Below are positions 50,605 to 60,372 of a DNA stretch of 64,000 bases, piece by piece; the stretch's first letter is position 1, and every line of letters begins with the position of its first letter. A program made the translations under genes and the position numbers. The stretch is from Paenibacillus aceti (GTDB lineage Bacteria > Bacillota > Bacilli > Paenibacillales > Paenibacillaceae): NCBI RefSeq assembly GCF_003614185.1, contig NZ_KZ987724.1:5047771-5111770 (forward strand), given 5' to 3'. The notes beneath the pieces are model-generated. The model was not told where the DNA came from and made no database searches. It worked only from the letters and a program-made list of their open reading frames with translations.

Positions 50605-50812
50605 CGTGCGTATAAAGGGTGAGTAGATTCGTGCATCTGAGCATTCATGCGTATAAATGTGAGAAGAGCTGTTATGCCTTGTGTCCCCTGTGCATAGACG
50701 TGAGAAGAGCTGTGATACCTGTGCATCCATGCGCATAAACGGTGAATAGTGCTGGCCCCGTGCACCCATCTGTATAAAACGTGAGGTAGACTCGTGATCC
50801 CCTGTGCCTCCG
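50605..50812. repeat. Array of about five degenerate 40-nt tandem repeats
   Basis: Units share the pattern GCGTATAAAnGGTGAGnAGA, then CTGTGATnCCTGTGCATCCAT: near 50608, 50650, 50691, 50730 and 50769, unit length 39-44. Weaker similar sequence extends upstream to about 50440. The minus-strand frames found here are low-complexity readings of the repeat. Confidence 0.7.
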
Positions 50813-50831
50813 TACATGCCAACTTGAAAAG

Positions 50832-51009
50832 CCTGCAAATATGCAGGCTTTTCGCGCCAAATCGCCGATTCTGAGGAAATTCCTGCAAATGTGCAGGCTT
50901 TTTTGCTATTTTGCCCGGAATTAGGTCGATATGGGGAAAATACCTGCATTATTGCAGGAATTTACCTTGGTGGGGCGGAATCTTAGCAGAATTCCTGCAT
51001 ATTTGCAGG
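50832..51009. repeat. Cluster of four CCTGCA hairpin repeats (family R2)
   Basis: Cores at 50832-50847, 50882-50897, 50943-50958 and 50994-51009, with start spacing of 50, 61 and 51 bases. The order of spacing (about 50, 61, 51) matches the cluster at 17991-18168 almost exactly. Confidence 0.88.
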
Positions 51010-51051
51010 AATTTCAGCCTGCTGAAAAGCACGGGCGAGTCTTCCGGAGCT

Positions 51052-51136
51052 CTAACGAAACACCATATCGTTATTCGTGTGAAAATCTGCCACTCCGCCC
51101 CCTTTTTGTCTCAATAGCGATCCCCAGTTTCGTTAC
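51052..51136. repeat. TAACGAAAC hairpin repeat (family R3), clean copy
   Basis: Starts CTAACGAAACACCATATCG and ends TAGCGATCCCCAGTTTCGTTAC; the arms are complementary with G-U pairs over about 20 positions, around a 45-base centre. It directly follows an R2 cluster. Confidence 0.8.
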
Positions 51137-51213
51137 AAGTTGGAGCATTAACCCATAACTGCCAGGGCTTTTCCTCCCACGCAAACGCACATAAGGCACT
51201 TTGCATGACAACA

Positions 51214-51262
51214 AGAAGACCTCCAATCGCCCTAATGATAACCAGGCAAATGGAGGTCTTCT
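51214..51262 (-). terminator. Terminator of acnA
   Basis: Arms AGAAGACCTCCA and TGGAGGTCTTCT, 12 perfect pairs, 69 bases after the acnA stop on the minus strand. Confidence 0.75.
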
Positions 51263-51330
51263 AATCGATTCAAAATGAAATTGTATCATTCCAAGCGTTA
51301 ACGATAATGATGAGTCGGATCGCAGCAGCT

Positions 51331-54048
51331 TTAGTTCGCTGCGCTGATCATTTGCCGCAGCACGGTTTGCAGAATACCGCCGTTATGGTAGTAGTCGACA
51401 TCGACCATGCTATCGAGACGGGCGATAACGGAGAATTCGAATTGGCTGCCGTCCTGGCGAGTGGCCAGTACCTTCAGTTCTTGCCCTGGCTTGACGTCAT
51501 TGCTCAGGCCAGAGATGTCGAAGGTCTCTGTGCCGTCGATATTCAGCGTCTTCCAGCTAGTGCCTGGCTGGAATTGCAGCGGGAGCACGCCCATGCCGAC
51601 GAGATTGCTGCGGTGAATCCGTTCGAAGCTCTCGGCGATAACAGCCTTCACGCCCAGCAGGTAGGTTCCCTTGGCTGCCCAGTCCCGCGAGCTGCCTGTT
51701 CCGTATTCCTTGCCAGCGATGACGACCAGATTCTGTCCCTCACCTTGATATTTCATCGCGGCATCATAGATCGACATCACTTCGTCGGTCGGCAAGTATT
51801 TCGTTACGCCGCCTTCAGTACCCGGTGCCACCTGGTTGCGGATGCGAATGTTGGCGAATGTGCCACGCATCATAATCTCGTGGTTCCCGCGGCGCGAGCC
51901 GTAGGAGTTGTAATCCTTGCGGGCTACTCCGCGTTCGTTCAAGTAATGTCCGGCAGGGCTGGAAGGCGCGATATTGCCTGCAGGCGAGATATGGTCGGTC
52001 GTGACCGAATCGCTAAGCAACGCCAGCACGCGCGCACTGCGGATATCGGCGATATCCTGCATGCCCTCGCCAAGCTTCTCGAAGAACGGCGGATTCTGAA
52101 TATAAGTCGATTTCTCATCCCATTCATAGAGCTCGCCCTCTGGTACAGGAATCGAGTTCCAACGTTCGTTCTGCGTAAATACATGCTCATATTTGCTGCG
52201 GAACATTTCCGGACTGATCGAGGAGGCGATCGCTTCCTTGATCTCCAACGAAGTTGGCCAGATATCCTTCAGATATACAGGCTCGCCCTGCGGGTCATAG
52301 CCGAGCGGGTCATGCTGAAGGTCGATATTGACCGTTCCAGCGAGAGCATAAGCCACGACGAGCGGAGGCGAAGCGAGATAGTTCGCTTTGACTTGAGCAT
52401 GAACTCGACCCTCGAAGTTCCGGTTCCCGGACAAGACAGCAGCGACAGTAAGATCATTATCGGTAATCGCACTGGCTACTTCCTCAGGAAGCGGGCCGGA
52501 GTTACCGATACAAGTCGCACAGCCATAGCCTGCTACATAGAAGCCGAGCTTCTCTAATGGCTCGATCAGACCAGATTTCTGCAAATATTCGGTAACAACG
52601 AGCGATCCAGGAGTCAAGCTGCTCTTCACATAGCCGGGCTTGGTCAGGCCGCGTTCTACGGCCTTCTTAGCGAGCAGGCCAGCCCCGAGCATCACGCTAG
52701 GGTTCGAGGTGTTCGTACAGCTCGTAATCGCAGCGATCACGACAGCGCCCGGAGCGAGCTCGCTGGCGCTTCCGTCAGAATGAGTCACCGGAACACGCTG
52801 GGCGATCTTCTCGTCGCTTAAGCCGTAGCCGCCTTTATCAATAGGAGTACGAATGATTTCATTGAACTTGTTCTTCATTTCTGTGAGCTCAATCCGGTCT
52901 TGAGGACGCTTAGGTCCAGCGAGGCTCGGAACGACCGTAGTGAGGTCGAGCTCGATCAGATCCGAGAACTGCGGATCAGGAGTGTCATCGGTGCGGAACA
53001 TGCCTTGCGCTTTGTAATAGGCTTCAACGAGTGCGATCTGCTCTTCGCTGCGGCCGGTGCTGCGCATGTAAGCGAGCGTTTCCTGGTCCACCGGGAAGTA
53101 GCCGACTGTTGCGCCGTACTCTGGTGCCATGTTAGCCACGGTAGCACGATCCGCCAGGCTGATGTTAGTCAGGCCAGGTCCGTAGAACTCGACGAATTTA
53201 CCGACGACACCTTTCTTGCGGAGCATTTCCGTTACAGTCAGAGCGAGGTCAGTAGCTGTAGCCCCTTCGCTTAAGCTGCCAGTTAATTTGAAGCCGATCA
53301 CTTCCGGCGCCACAAAATAAAGCGGTTGTCCCAGCATCCCCGCTTCCGCCTCTATACCGCCAACGCCCCAGCCGACTACGCCAAGGCCGTTGATCATCGT
53401 GGTATGGGAGTCGGTACCGACAAGAGAATCCGGGTACGCAACGGTCTCACCGTCCACTGTCTTCGTAGCAGCTACCGAGGCGAGGTATTCCAGGTTAACC
53501 TGGTGCACGATCCCGGTTGCAGGCGGCACAGCGCGGAAATTATTGAATGCGGTCTGCGCCCAGCGCAGGAAGCGGTAACGTTCTTCATTCCGTTCAAATT
53601 CGATATTCATGTTGTATTCGAGCGCTTCGGGAGAGCCGAAGGCATCCACCATGACGGAGTGGTCGATCACGAGATCGACAGGAACGAGCGGATTGATCTG
53701 CTTCGGATCACCGCCGGCCTTCTTCACTGTGTCGCGCATAGCGGCCAGATCGACGACGACGGGTACACCGGTGAAGTCCTGCAGCACGATTCTTGCCGGG
53801 ATGAACGGGATCTCTTTGTTCTCATCGCGGCCCTCGGCCCAGCCAGCGATTTGCTTAACATGTTCTTCAGTTATGGCTCTGCCGTCATATTGGCGGACAG
53901 CAGCCTCAAGTAAAACTTTGATAGAGAACGGCAGCTTGGAAATTTGTCCGAGCCCTTGCTGTTCCAGCGTCTGCAGGTCATAGTAGCGATAGTTCTTTCC
54001 GCCGACAGCCAAAGTACGGGCAGCAGTGAAAAAATCGTTCTTTGACAT
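51331..54048 (-). CDS. acnA: Aconitate hydratase
   Basis: A 905-residue aconitase of the AcnA/IRP1 type (citB of Bacillus), which converts citrate to isocitrate in the TCA cycle. Visible features are the [10 protein letters not shown] and [14 protein letters not shown] motifs, the cluster cysteines in [18 protein letters not shown] and [13 protein letters not shown], and the C-terminal [16 protein letters not shown] and [16 protein letters not shown]. Bacterial AcnA can act as an RNA-binding iron sensor when it loses its cluster. ATG 54048 has AAGGAGGT upstream; a 36-residue extension is not family-like. Long frames on the opposite strand are shadows. Confidence 0.96.
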   Translation of the reverse strand: MSKNDFFTAARTLAVGGKNYRYYDLQTLEQQGLGQISKLPFSIKVLLEAAVRQYDGRAITEEHVKQIAGWAEGRDENKEIPFIPARIVLQDFTGVPVVVDLAAMRDTVKKAGGDPKQINPLVPVDLVIDHSVMVDAFGSPEALEYNMNIEFERNEERYRFLRWAQTAFNNFRAVPPATGIVHQVNLEYLASVAATKTVDGETVAYPDSLVGTDSHTTMINGLGVVGWGVGGIEAEAGMLGQPLYFVAPEVIGFKLTGSLSEGATATDLALTVTEMLRKKGVVGKFVEFYGPGLTNISLADRATVANMAPEYGATVGYFPVDQETLAYMRSTGRSEEQIALVEAYYKAQGMFRTDDTPDPQFSDLIELDLTTVVPSLAGPKRPQDRIELTEMKNKFNEIIRTPIDKGGYGLSDEKIAQRVPVTHSDGSASELAPGAVVIAAITSCTNTSNPSVMLGAGLLAKKAVERGLTKPGYVKSSLTPGSLVVTEYLQKSGLIEPLEKLGFYVAGYGCATCIGNSGPLPEEVASAITDNDLTVAAVLSGNRNFEGRVHAQVKANYLASPPLVVAYALAGTVNIDLQHDPLGYDPQGEPVYLKDIWPTSLEIKEAIASSISPEMFRSKYEHVFTQNERWNSIPVPEGELYEWDEKSTYIQNPPFFEKLGEGMQDIADIRSARVLALLSDSVTTDHISPAGNIAPSSPAGHYLNERGVARKDYNSYGSRRGNHEIMMRGTFANIRIRNQVAPGTEGGVTKYLPTDEVMSIYDAAMKYQGEGQNLVVIAGKEYGTGSSRDWAAKGTYLLGVKAVIAESFERIHRSNLVGMGVLPLQFQPGTSWKTLNIDGTETFDISGLSNDVKPGQELKVLATRQDGSQFEFSVIARLDSMVDVDYYHNGGILQTVLRQMISAAN

Positions 54049-54103
54049 GAATGTACCTCCTTGTTCCGTTAGGTGAAACACAATTTCATAATTCACTATA
54101 TTC

Positions 54104-54132
54104 AGTATACCGTCCTTGGTGAAGTGAGTAAA
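54104..54132 (-). promoter_or_regulatory. acnA promoter
   Basis: On the minus strand, -35 TTTACT (54127-54132) and -10 TATACT (54104-54109), spacer 17 bases, about 55 bases before the start codon. Confidence 0.6.
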
Positions 54133-54244
54133 GTGTTTTTTGTCCAGTTCCTTCATATATGAAATGGGTATTCAAAGGGAGTACATACTCATTATTATGC
54201 GTTCATATAAATAGAATGGTATGTATTAGAAGGAGGCGGGAAGC

Positions 54245-55252
54245 ATGGCGGACGAATGGAGAAAGGCACTGACGAAATATGTGAATCAGCTGAATCAGGA
54301 CGAAGTCGATTACCGGGTGCGTACGGGGGATTCCGTCGTGACCGATCTGGATTACCTGATCCGCAGCGGGGAGCGCAAGCATAAGCTGGAAATATGGTAC
54401 AGGGAGCGCGGAGCCGCGCCGATCAGATGCGAGACGAAGGCGAAGCTAATTCGTGAGATCGAGCATCGAGCAGGGGAGATTGAGGTCGAGCTGATGCTGA
54501 TGCAGAAGATATACTACGATAAGGGCGGAGCCAGACATCAGGAGCAGCGGATCGATCAGCAGCGGCTGACGCTCCTGCGCGATGGCGACGGCTGGACGGT
54601 GTCCCGTGTATACCAGCCGGTTCCTGAACGGAGCGCTCCAGTGAACGTCGCTTCGATCTATACTCAGGATAGTATGCAGGCGAAGATCGGCCCATCTCGC
54701 CCCTATCTGAATCATCAAATCCTCGGCGGAGGCGCGCAGCGTAGCAGCACGATTTACCGCCGTGAGGACGCAGTATTGTACGCAGATCGCTGGTGGGATA
54801 GCTATAACCCGGAATTTGCCCAATTTGAAGTCGATTGCACCAGTTTTATCTCCCAATGCCTCTTTGCAGGTGCAGCCCCAATCAACTATACTGGAAAAAG
54901 AGAATCGGGCTGGTGGTATAAAGGTTATGTTGGCGGGCGAGAAGCCTGGAGCTATAGCTGGGCTGTGGCTAATGCCTTGCAGTTATATCTGACCCATAGT
55001 AACTCTCATCTGCGTGCAGAGGTCGTCGACCGTCCTGAACAACTGCAGCTGGGGGATGTGATCATTTATGATTGGGATGGAAACGGTGCATTTCAGCATA
55101 GCACCATCGTTACCGCCTTCGATGCCGGCGGGATGCCGCTCGTGAATGCGCATACGACTCCGAGTCAGCACCGTTACTGGGATTATCGAGATTCCTATGC
55201 CTACACAGAGAATACAGTGTATCGATTTTTCCATATTGCGGATCGGTTCTGA
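54245..55252 (+). CDS. Amidase domain-containing protein (Amidase_6)
   Basis: A 335-residue protein without a signal peptide. The C-terminal half (from about residue 165) is an Amidase_6-like, NlpC/P60-related domain: YADRWWDSYNPEFAQFEVDCTSF with the candidate nucleophile cysteine, QLGDVIIYDWDGNGAFQHST with the histidine, and VNAHTTPSQHRYW. The N-terminal half is an alpha/beta region of unknown type. Relatives are found in spore formers; the substrate, perhaps a peptidoglycan peptide, is not known. AAGGAGGCGGG precedes the ATG. It is divergent from acnA. Confidence 0.85.
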   Translation: MADEWRKALTKYVNQLNQDEVDYRVRTGDSVVTDLDYLIRSGERKHKLEIWYRERGAAPIRCETKAKLIREIEHRAGEIEVELMLMQKIYYDKGGARHQEQRIDQQRLTLLRDGDGWTVSRVYQPVPERSAPVNVASIYTQDSMQAKIGPSRPYLNHQILGGGAQRSSTIYRREDAVLYADRWWDSYNPEFAQFEVDCTSFISQCLFAGAAPINYTGKRESGWWYKGYVGGREAWSYSWAVANALQLYLTHSNSHLRAEVVDRPEQLQLGDVIIYDWDGNGAFQHSTIVTAFDAGGMPLVNAHTTPSQHRYWDYRDSYAYTENTVYRFFHIADRF

Positions 55253-55300
55253 CATTCGAGATAGTGAAGCATGTGTATTATATTAGAAAAGAGGTTACCG

Positions 55301-56398
55301 ATGGGACAGGACAGATTGACAATAGGGCTAATTTATGGCGGCAAATCGGGTGAGCATGAAGTGTCCTTGCAGACAGCTCTCGCTGTAATGCAAGCATTTG
55401 ACTACGACAAATACGAATTGCTGCCTTTTTATATTACGAAGCAGGGTCAATGGAGAGTCGGAAGCAATCAGTCCACTCCTTTTACCGAGTTAGAGCAATT
55501 GAAGCTTGAAGAGAATGCGGGGGATACGAGCTCGGCGATCAATATCCTGTTTAGCAAGCTGGCGACCGGAGAAGCGAAGCTCGACGTCGTCTTTCCGCTC
55601 CTGCACGGCACTAACGGGGAAGATGGCACGATTCAAGGCTTGTTCGAAATGGCCAACATCCCTTATGTTGGGGCTGGCGTGTTGGCTTCGGCTGCAGGCA
55701 TGGACAAAGTTATTATGAAGAAGCTGTTTGCCGATGCGGGTCTGGAGCAATGCGAGTATTGCTATTTCACCGATAGTGAGTGGGAGCGCGATAGACATTC
55801 CATGATCCAAAAGGTAGAAGAGAAGCTGGGTTATCCATGCTTCATCAAACCAGCTAATCTGGGCTCCAGCGTCGGGATCTCCAAGGCCAAGACGAGAGAG
55901 GAGCTTATCAGCTCGGTAGAGCTTGCTCTCCGGTATGATATCAAGATTGTAGTTGAAGAATTCGTTGAAGCTCGTGAGATCGAGGTCGGAGTGCTTGGCA
56001 ACGATATTCCACTGGCTTCTGTACCAGGTGAAATTGTATCCTCTGGCGAATATTATGATTATCAGGCCAAATATCTTGACGGCAAGTCGCAAATGCTGAT
56101 CCCGGCTCTACTGGACACCGAGCTGGCTGACCAGATTCGCGATGTGGCGGTTAAGGCCTTCAAGGCTATTGACTGCAATGGATTATGCCGGGCGGATTTC
56201 TTCGTCCGCAAGACGGATGGCCGAATTCTGATTAATGAGGTCAACACGATGCCAGGCTTCACTCCATTCAGCATGTATCCGCTATTGTGGAGAGAGACGG
56301 GACTGTCTTATGAATCGCTGCTTAACCGCTTGATTGAGCTTGCGCTAGAGCGTTTCGAGAAGAGACAGAATCTTTATTTTGAGAGTGGAGTTAACTGA
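55301..56398 (+). CDS. ddl: D-alanine--D-alanine ligase
   Basis: A 365-residue ATP-grasp ligase that joins two D-alanines for peptidoglycan. Visible motifs: GGKSGEHEVSLQTA, FPLLHGTNGEDGTIQGL, PCFIKPANLGSSVGISKA, EEFVEAREIEVGVLG and the metal site INEVNTMPGFTPFSMYP. The length is typical of Bacillales Ddl. ATG 55301 has AAAGAGG upstream. It is followed after 48 bases by a small gene that may be co-transcribed. Confidence 0.95.
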   Translation: MGQDRLTIGLIYGGKSGEHEVSLQTALAVMQAFDYDKYELLPFYITKQGQWRVGSNQSTPFTELEQLKLEENAGDTSSAINILFSKLATGEAKLDVVFPLLHGTNGEDGTIQGLFEMANIPYVGAGVLASAAGMDKVIMKKLFADAGLEQCEYCYFTDSEWERDRHSMIQKVEEKLGYPCFIKPANLGSSVGISKAKTREELISSVELALRYDIKIVVEEFVEAREIEVGVLGNDIPLASVPGEIVSSGEYYDYQAKYLDGKSQMLIPALLDTELADQIRDVAVKAFKAIDCNGLCRADFFVRKTDGRILINEVNTMPGFTPFSMYPLLWRETGLSYESLLNRLIELALERFEKRQNLYFESGVN

Positions 56399-56446
56399 TT
56401 TATCTTGCAGACGAATGCCTGGATCAGGACGGAAAGGGAGATGAGC

Positions 56447-56764
56447 ATGGGGTTCCAAACCGAATTCAATTCAGTATGTAAGTTCAAGAGCGAACAGGAG
56501 CTGTTCGAATTACTGGAATATGGCCGCGGCAAAATGCGTAAGGAGGGCCTACGCGTATTCCCGACCGGTCAGAAGGTAATCGCCTATAGTCCTGACAATA
56601 AGGCAGTAGCGATTGTGAAAATCACGGCTTGTGTTGCCGAGATCAATTTTAATGGCGAAGAAGTAACAGCGGTGGAGCTCGATCTGGTTCGCCAGCTCAC
56701 GGATGAGGAATCCGCTATCCAAACAGCGCTTGCCTATGAGATGTTCTTCGGGGAGGCCAAGTAA
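56447..56764 (+). CDS. Small protein of unknown function
   Basis: A 105-residue soluble protein, one domain, mixed alpha/beta (KFKSEQELFELLEYGRGKMR, VFPTGQKVIAYSPDNKAVAI, VTAVELDLVRQLTDEE). I do not recognise a named family, but the ordered composition and AAAGGGAG before ATG 56447 support a real gene. It probably shares the ddl transcript. Confidence 0.65.
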   Translation: MGFQTEFNSVCKFKSEQELFELLEYGRGKMRKEGLRVFPTGQKVIAYSPDNKAVAIVKITACVAEINFNGEEVTAVELDLVRQLTDEESAIQTALAYEMFFGEAK

Positions 56765-57165
56765 CTCTCAGGACGGCTGATTTTGGCTTAAGCAGATGCT
56801 TCGTTTGCCCCTGGTATATTCGGGGACAAGCTGCCTGACAGGTCGCTGAATCCATTTGAGTCGGAATGTCCATAATCGGGTTTATTTGCGCGTTCGTAGG
56901 GTAGTCTGTTATTAGGTCTAATTTGAAGATTCATCTCCGTGAGAGGTTCGTGATTGGCCGTGTAATAGGGCTGGTTACGGACTTTTTCAATAAATGGTGG
57001 TATATTAAAAGAAGAAAAAATTTTACTGATATTCCGCCTGATTTTCCGTACAAATCACTGAAAAGATGCAACTTTACGCCATACGGGGCGTATATTTTAA
57101 AAAAGGTAAAAATTGAAAGATTCATAGAAGCACGGAGTCAGAGTGAAATTCAATGAGAAAGTAGT

Positions 57166-58035
57166 GTGAAACCATTGGAACCTAAGCCTAAAATTCCATA
57201 CGTAGTAGGAAGCAAGAGTCCAACGGCAGTGGCAATCAATAGTGCCTCCAAAGCGGGCGAATGGATTAAGAGCCGCCTTGGTTTAATTAAGGAAATAAAT
57301 ACGAAATGTTCTCCGCAGGATCTGGTCACCGATGTGGATAAAGGCGCGGAGCTGATGATCCGCAAGCTGATCCTTACCCATTTCCCGGATCATTCGATTC
57401 TGGGAGAGGAAGGCGTTGAACCTGGTGCAGAGGCATCCGAGAGAGCACTGAATCAGGCGAAGGAAGCAGAGTATCTATGGATCATTGATCCGATCGATGG
57501 AACGACGAATTTCGTGCAGGGTTTTCCTTTCTTCTGTGTGTCGATCGCTTTGGCTTATCGCGGCGAGGTGATCATCGGTGTGATCTACGACCCGATTCGT
57601 GATGAAATGTTCGTCGCCGAGAAGGGCAAGGGAGCCTATGTGCATGGCAATCCGATGAAGGTGTCGCGGGATGAGAAGCTGGCGGACAGTGTGTTGGCGG
57701 TTGGCTTCAATCCGGACCGGAGCTATGCGCTGCCTGTCAATATGAAGGGAATCAATGCGCTGGCAGATCGAACCCTCAGTCTTCGTGCTGCCGGTTCAGC
57801 GGCATTGCATCTGGCCTATGTGGCTGCAGGGCGGCTCGGCGGTTACTGCGAGGTTGGCCTGAATGCCTGGGATATCGCAGCCGGAGCGCTGCTGGTCAAG
57901 GAATCCGGCGGTATGGTCACCGATACGACGGGCAATCCTTATGATATCGGCGTTCGGCGCCTCGTCGCCAGCAACGGTAGAATTCATCAGGAGCTGTTGG
58001 ATGTGCTGAAGAATGCCGAGGCCACAGGGGTATAA
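57166..58035 (+). CDS. Inositol monophosphatase family protein
   Basis: A 289-residue Mg2+-dependent sugar phosphatase. Motifs: SPQDLVTDVDKGAELMI, ILGEEG, WIIDPIDGTTNFVQGFPFF and the C-terminal GLNAWDIAAGALLVKESGG. It may act on inositol-1-phosphate, NADP-like or other phosphates; the SuhB name would be a guess. GTG 57166 is taken as start; the family-like region begins around residue 20. The 400 bases upstream (56765-57165) hold no gene I can support. Confidence 0.9.
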   Translation: MKPLEPKPKIPYVVGSKSPTAVAINSASKAGEWIKSRLGLIKEINTKCSPQDLVTDVDKGAELMIRKLILTHFPDHSILGEEGVEPGAEASERALNQAKEAEYLWIIDPIDGTTNFVQGFPFFCVSIALAYRGEVIIGVIYDPIRDEMFVAEKGKGAYVHGNPMKVSRDEKLADSVLAVGFNPDRSYALPVNMKGINALADRTLSLRAAGSAALHLAYVAAGRLGGYCEVGLNAWDIAAGALLVKESGGMVTDTTGNPYDIGVRRLVASNGRIHQELLDVLKNAEATGV

Positions 58036-58083
58036 TATATACTCGTGCAATAAGATTCTGATTCGAAAAGGAGTTCAAAGACC

Positions 58084-58341
58084 ATGAGCGATGAGAAGAA
58101 TCTTGAACAGGAATTAAATGAACTATTGACGGAGGGCGAGCCGATCAGTGAAGAGGAGCGCCGTGAGGAAGGCAGGCGCCGTCTGCCGCCCAGATATGAG
58201 GTCAGAATTCAGACGGAGCTTGATCCGATTGTAGAGGAGACGCTCCAATACCGCAAAATGGCGAAGGAACTGGATGACCGCTATGACCAATATTTGAAGA
58301 AAACAGGGCATGTCGATAAAGAGAAAAGCGAAGAAAATTAA
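58084..58341 (+). CDS. Small charged protein, unknown function
   Basis: An 85-residue, strongly charged helical protein, with an acidic first third (EQELNELLTEGEPISEEERR), a central RRRLPPRYEVRIQTELDPIVEE and a basic end. No family is recognised. It has AAAGGAG before the ATG, follows the phosphatase gene by 48 bases and ends before a terminator, so it is probably the last gene of that transcript. Confidence 0.65.
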   Translation: MSDEKNLEQELNELLTEGEPISEEERREEGRRRLPPRYEVRIQTELDPIVEETLQYRKMAKELDDRYDQYLKKTGHVDKEKSEEN

Positions 58342-58391
58342 TCTTTATCATCGTCGAGTTTAACGAATTGATATGACTTATGAAGCTGAAG

Positions 58392-58428
58392 CGGATACCC
58401 ATCCACAGAGATGAGGTATCCGTTTTTT
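58392..58428 (+). terminator. Terminator before the YesM/YesN operon
   Basis: Arms CGGATACC and GGTATCCG with a 15-base loop and a seven-T tract. Confidence 0.85.
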
Positions 58429-58547
58429 TGTTGTTCTTCGGTGTGCAGGAGCGGCAGCGATCATAGGAACAGCTATAATCTGCGTAGAAATACACACTAC
58501 TGCTATTTCTATTCTTGCTATAGTTAAAGAGCCAGGGGGGAAATTCG

Positions 58548-60356
58548 TTGAGATCTAGACCGCGTAATCCACTGAACAGAATGAACGTGAAGCAGCAACT
58601 GCTACTGCTGTTCCTCATGATCATAATTCCGCTATTTATTCTGAATGCCTATGGCAATTACAGGGCTGATCAAATCCTGAAGCGTCACGTCACCAATGCT
58701 TATATCGAGCTGAACAAGCAAAATTTCCGGCTGATTAACCGTGATATAGAAGCAGTAAATAAGGTGACCTCAACGGTATTCCAAAATTCGTTATTACAGC
58801 AATTGAATCCGCTTTCTACCGATGAGACGATCCTGCAAAGGGTAAAAAATTACGAGCAGCTGGAAAACTTGCTGACCACCTATTCGCAAGAGACGGATGA
58901 GCGGGAGCCACTTTATTATTCACTCTATGTCTATGATCCACAGGACACCTATTCCTTCGCTCCCTATTATCCGGGCCCGAAGAAATCCGGAGTTTACTTC
59001 TTCTCAGAGGACGAGAAGCCGGAATGGTTCGATGAAGCCGTCGAGAAGAAGGGAAAGGGCTATTTGCGGCTGGTCGAGCATTTATCGCCGCCCTCCAAGG
59101 GCCAGGGCGATCAGAGAACGCTGGCCTATATCCGGGCGATCAACAATATTTATAGAAACGGCACGATCGGGGTATTGGTGGTCACGAATCTGGATGCCAG
59201 GATTCAGGAGTCACTACAGACGGTGTCGCTGCCGGAAGGAGAGCTTTATTTCACCAATTGGAGCAACCAGGTTCTGACCGCACAGAGCAATGACTATGGA
59301 GAACGTCTGGAGCTACCAGCGGAGGTAGCCGATATGGGGATGACTAGTGGGGTAAAAGATGTCATTACCAGCGAGTATATCTATGTCGTCAATTACAACC
59401 ATGTATTGCAGCAGAAGCTGATCTATAAAGTTCCGGTGCAGGCGCTGCTGCATCAGCAGAAGGAGATCAAGCAGGTGATTCAGCTGATCTCCATCGTCTT
59501 CTTTGTCGGGAGCCTGATCTTTATGCTCTATTTCTGGCGGTCTCTGATGATGCCGATCCAGAAGCTGGTCTATTTCGTCAGGCGCTATGAACCAGGGAAT
59601 ATCGTTCCAGAGACGCCGCGCCGGGAGAAGAATGATGAGATCAGCGTATTGATGCGCAGCATTTACGATATGGCGAGACGACTGAATGCACTGGTTCACT
59701 ACCAATACACCATGGACCTGAAACAGAAGGAATCCCAGCTACAACTGTTATATCAGCAGATAAACCCGCATTTACTGTATAACACGTTGGAGAGTATCTA
59801 TTGGAAGAGCAGGATGGAAGGGAATACCGCTTCCGCGGAAATGATCAAGGAATTATCCAAATTGATGAAGATCAGTCTGAGCCGAGGCCGAGAATTAATT
59901 ACGCTGGCGGAAGAGCTGGAGCATGCTTCTGCCTATATTAAGCTACAGCAGCATAGGTATGACTACCAATTTCGAATTTCGATAGATATTCCCGAGGAAT
60001 TGCTACCGGTATCGATCCCGAAGATCACGCTGCAGCCTTTAATCGAGAACGCGATTATTCATGGAGTGAAGCATATGGGCGAGGATGGGGAGATTTCGAT
60101 TCGCGCTGCCGCCGATGGGGATAATTTATTGATATTCCTAGAGGATAACGGGTACAAGTGTGTAGATTATGAGAAGATTAATCGACTTCTCAGCACAGAA
60201 CATCCAGATCCGTCCTCCGGCTATGGCATACGTAATATTCATCAGCGGATCAGACTGCATTTCGGGGACGGCTATGGGCTTCGATACTCAGGGAGCGAGG
60301 AAGGCGGAACCCGGGTGATGATTAAACTTCCAAAGTCCATACAAGAACAGCGATAG
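58548..60356 (+). CDS. YesM-family sensor histidine kinase
   Basis: A 602-residue membrane kinase. Two helices (residues 13-35 and about 305-325) frame an extracytoplasmic sensor; then HAMP (to about 385), a His_kinase domain with YQQINPHLLYNTLESIYWKS and HATPase with LQPLIENAIIHGVKHMG and YGIRNIHQRIRLHFG. This is the YesM type, which pairs with AraC-type response regulators to switch on sugar uptake. TTG 58548 has AGGGGGGAAA upstream. The response regulator gene starts 16 bases after its stop, and an ABC importer follows. Confidence 0.9.
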   Translation: MRSRPRNPLNRMNVKQQLLLLFLMIIIPLFILNAYGNYRADQILKRHVTNAYIELNKQNFRLINRDIEAVNKVTSTVFQNSLLQQLNPLSTDETILQRVKNYEQLENLLTTYSQETDEREPLYYSLYVYDPQDTYSFAPYYPGPKKSGVYFFSEDEKPEWFDEAVEKKGKGYLRLVEHLSPPSKGQGDQRTLAYIRAINNIYRNGTIGVLVVTNLDARIQESLQTVSLPEGELYFTNWSNQVLTAQSNDYGERLELPAEVADMGMTSGVKDVITSEYIYVVNYNHVLQQKLIYKVPVQALLHQQKEIKQVIQLISIVFFVGSLIFMLYFWRSLMMPIQKLVYFVRRYEPGNIVPETPRREKNDEISVLMRSIYDMARRLNALVHYQYTMDLKQKESQLQLLYQQINPHLLYNTLESIYWKSRMEGNTASAEMIKELSKLMKISLSRGRELITLAEELEHASAYIKLQQHRYDYQFRISIDIPEELLPVSIPKITLQPLIENAIIHGVKHMGEDGEISIRAAADGDNLLIFLEDNGYKCVDYEKINRLLSTEHPDPSSGYGIRNIHQRIRLHFGDGYGLRYSGSEEGGTRVMIKLPKSIQEQR

Positions 60357-60372
60357 AGTAGGGGGAAAGAGA

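Noticed and set aside
50428-50949. Minus-strand frames up to 173 residues
   Set aside because: They are readings of the 40-nt tandem array and R2 hairpins, with repetitive Ser/Thr/His composition and no ribosome site.
51307-52557. 416-residue frame opposite acnA
   Set aside because: It is the antisense shadow of a certain aconitase gene; no start signal and no recognisable motif.
56923-57156. 77-residue frame before the inositol-phosphatase-like gene
   Set aside because: TTG start without a ribosome site, no recognised domain, and an equally long frame on the other strand; it cannot be supported.
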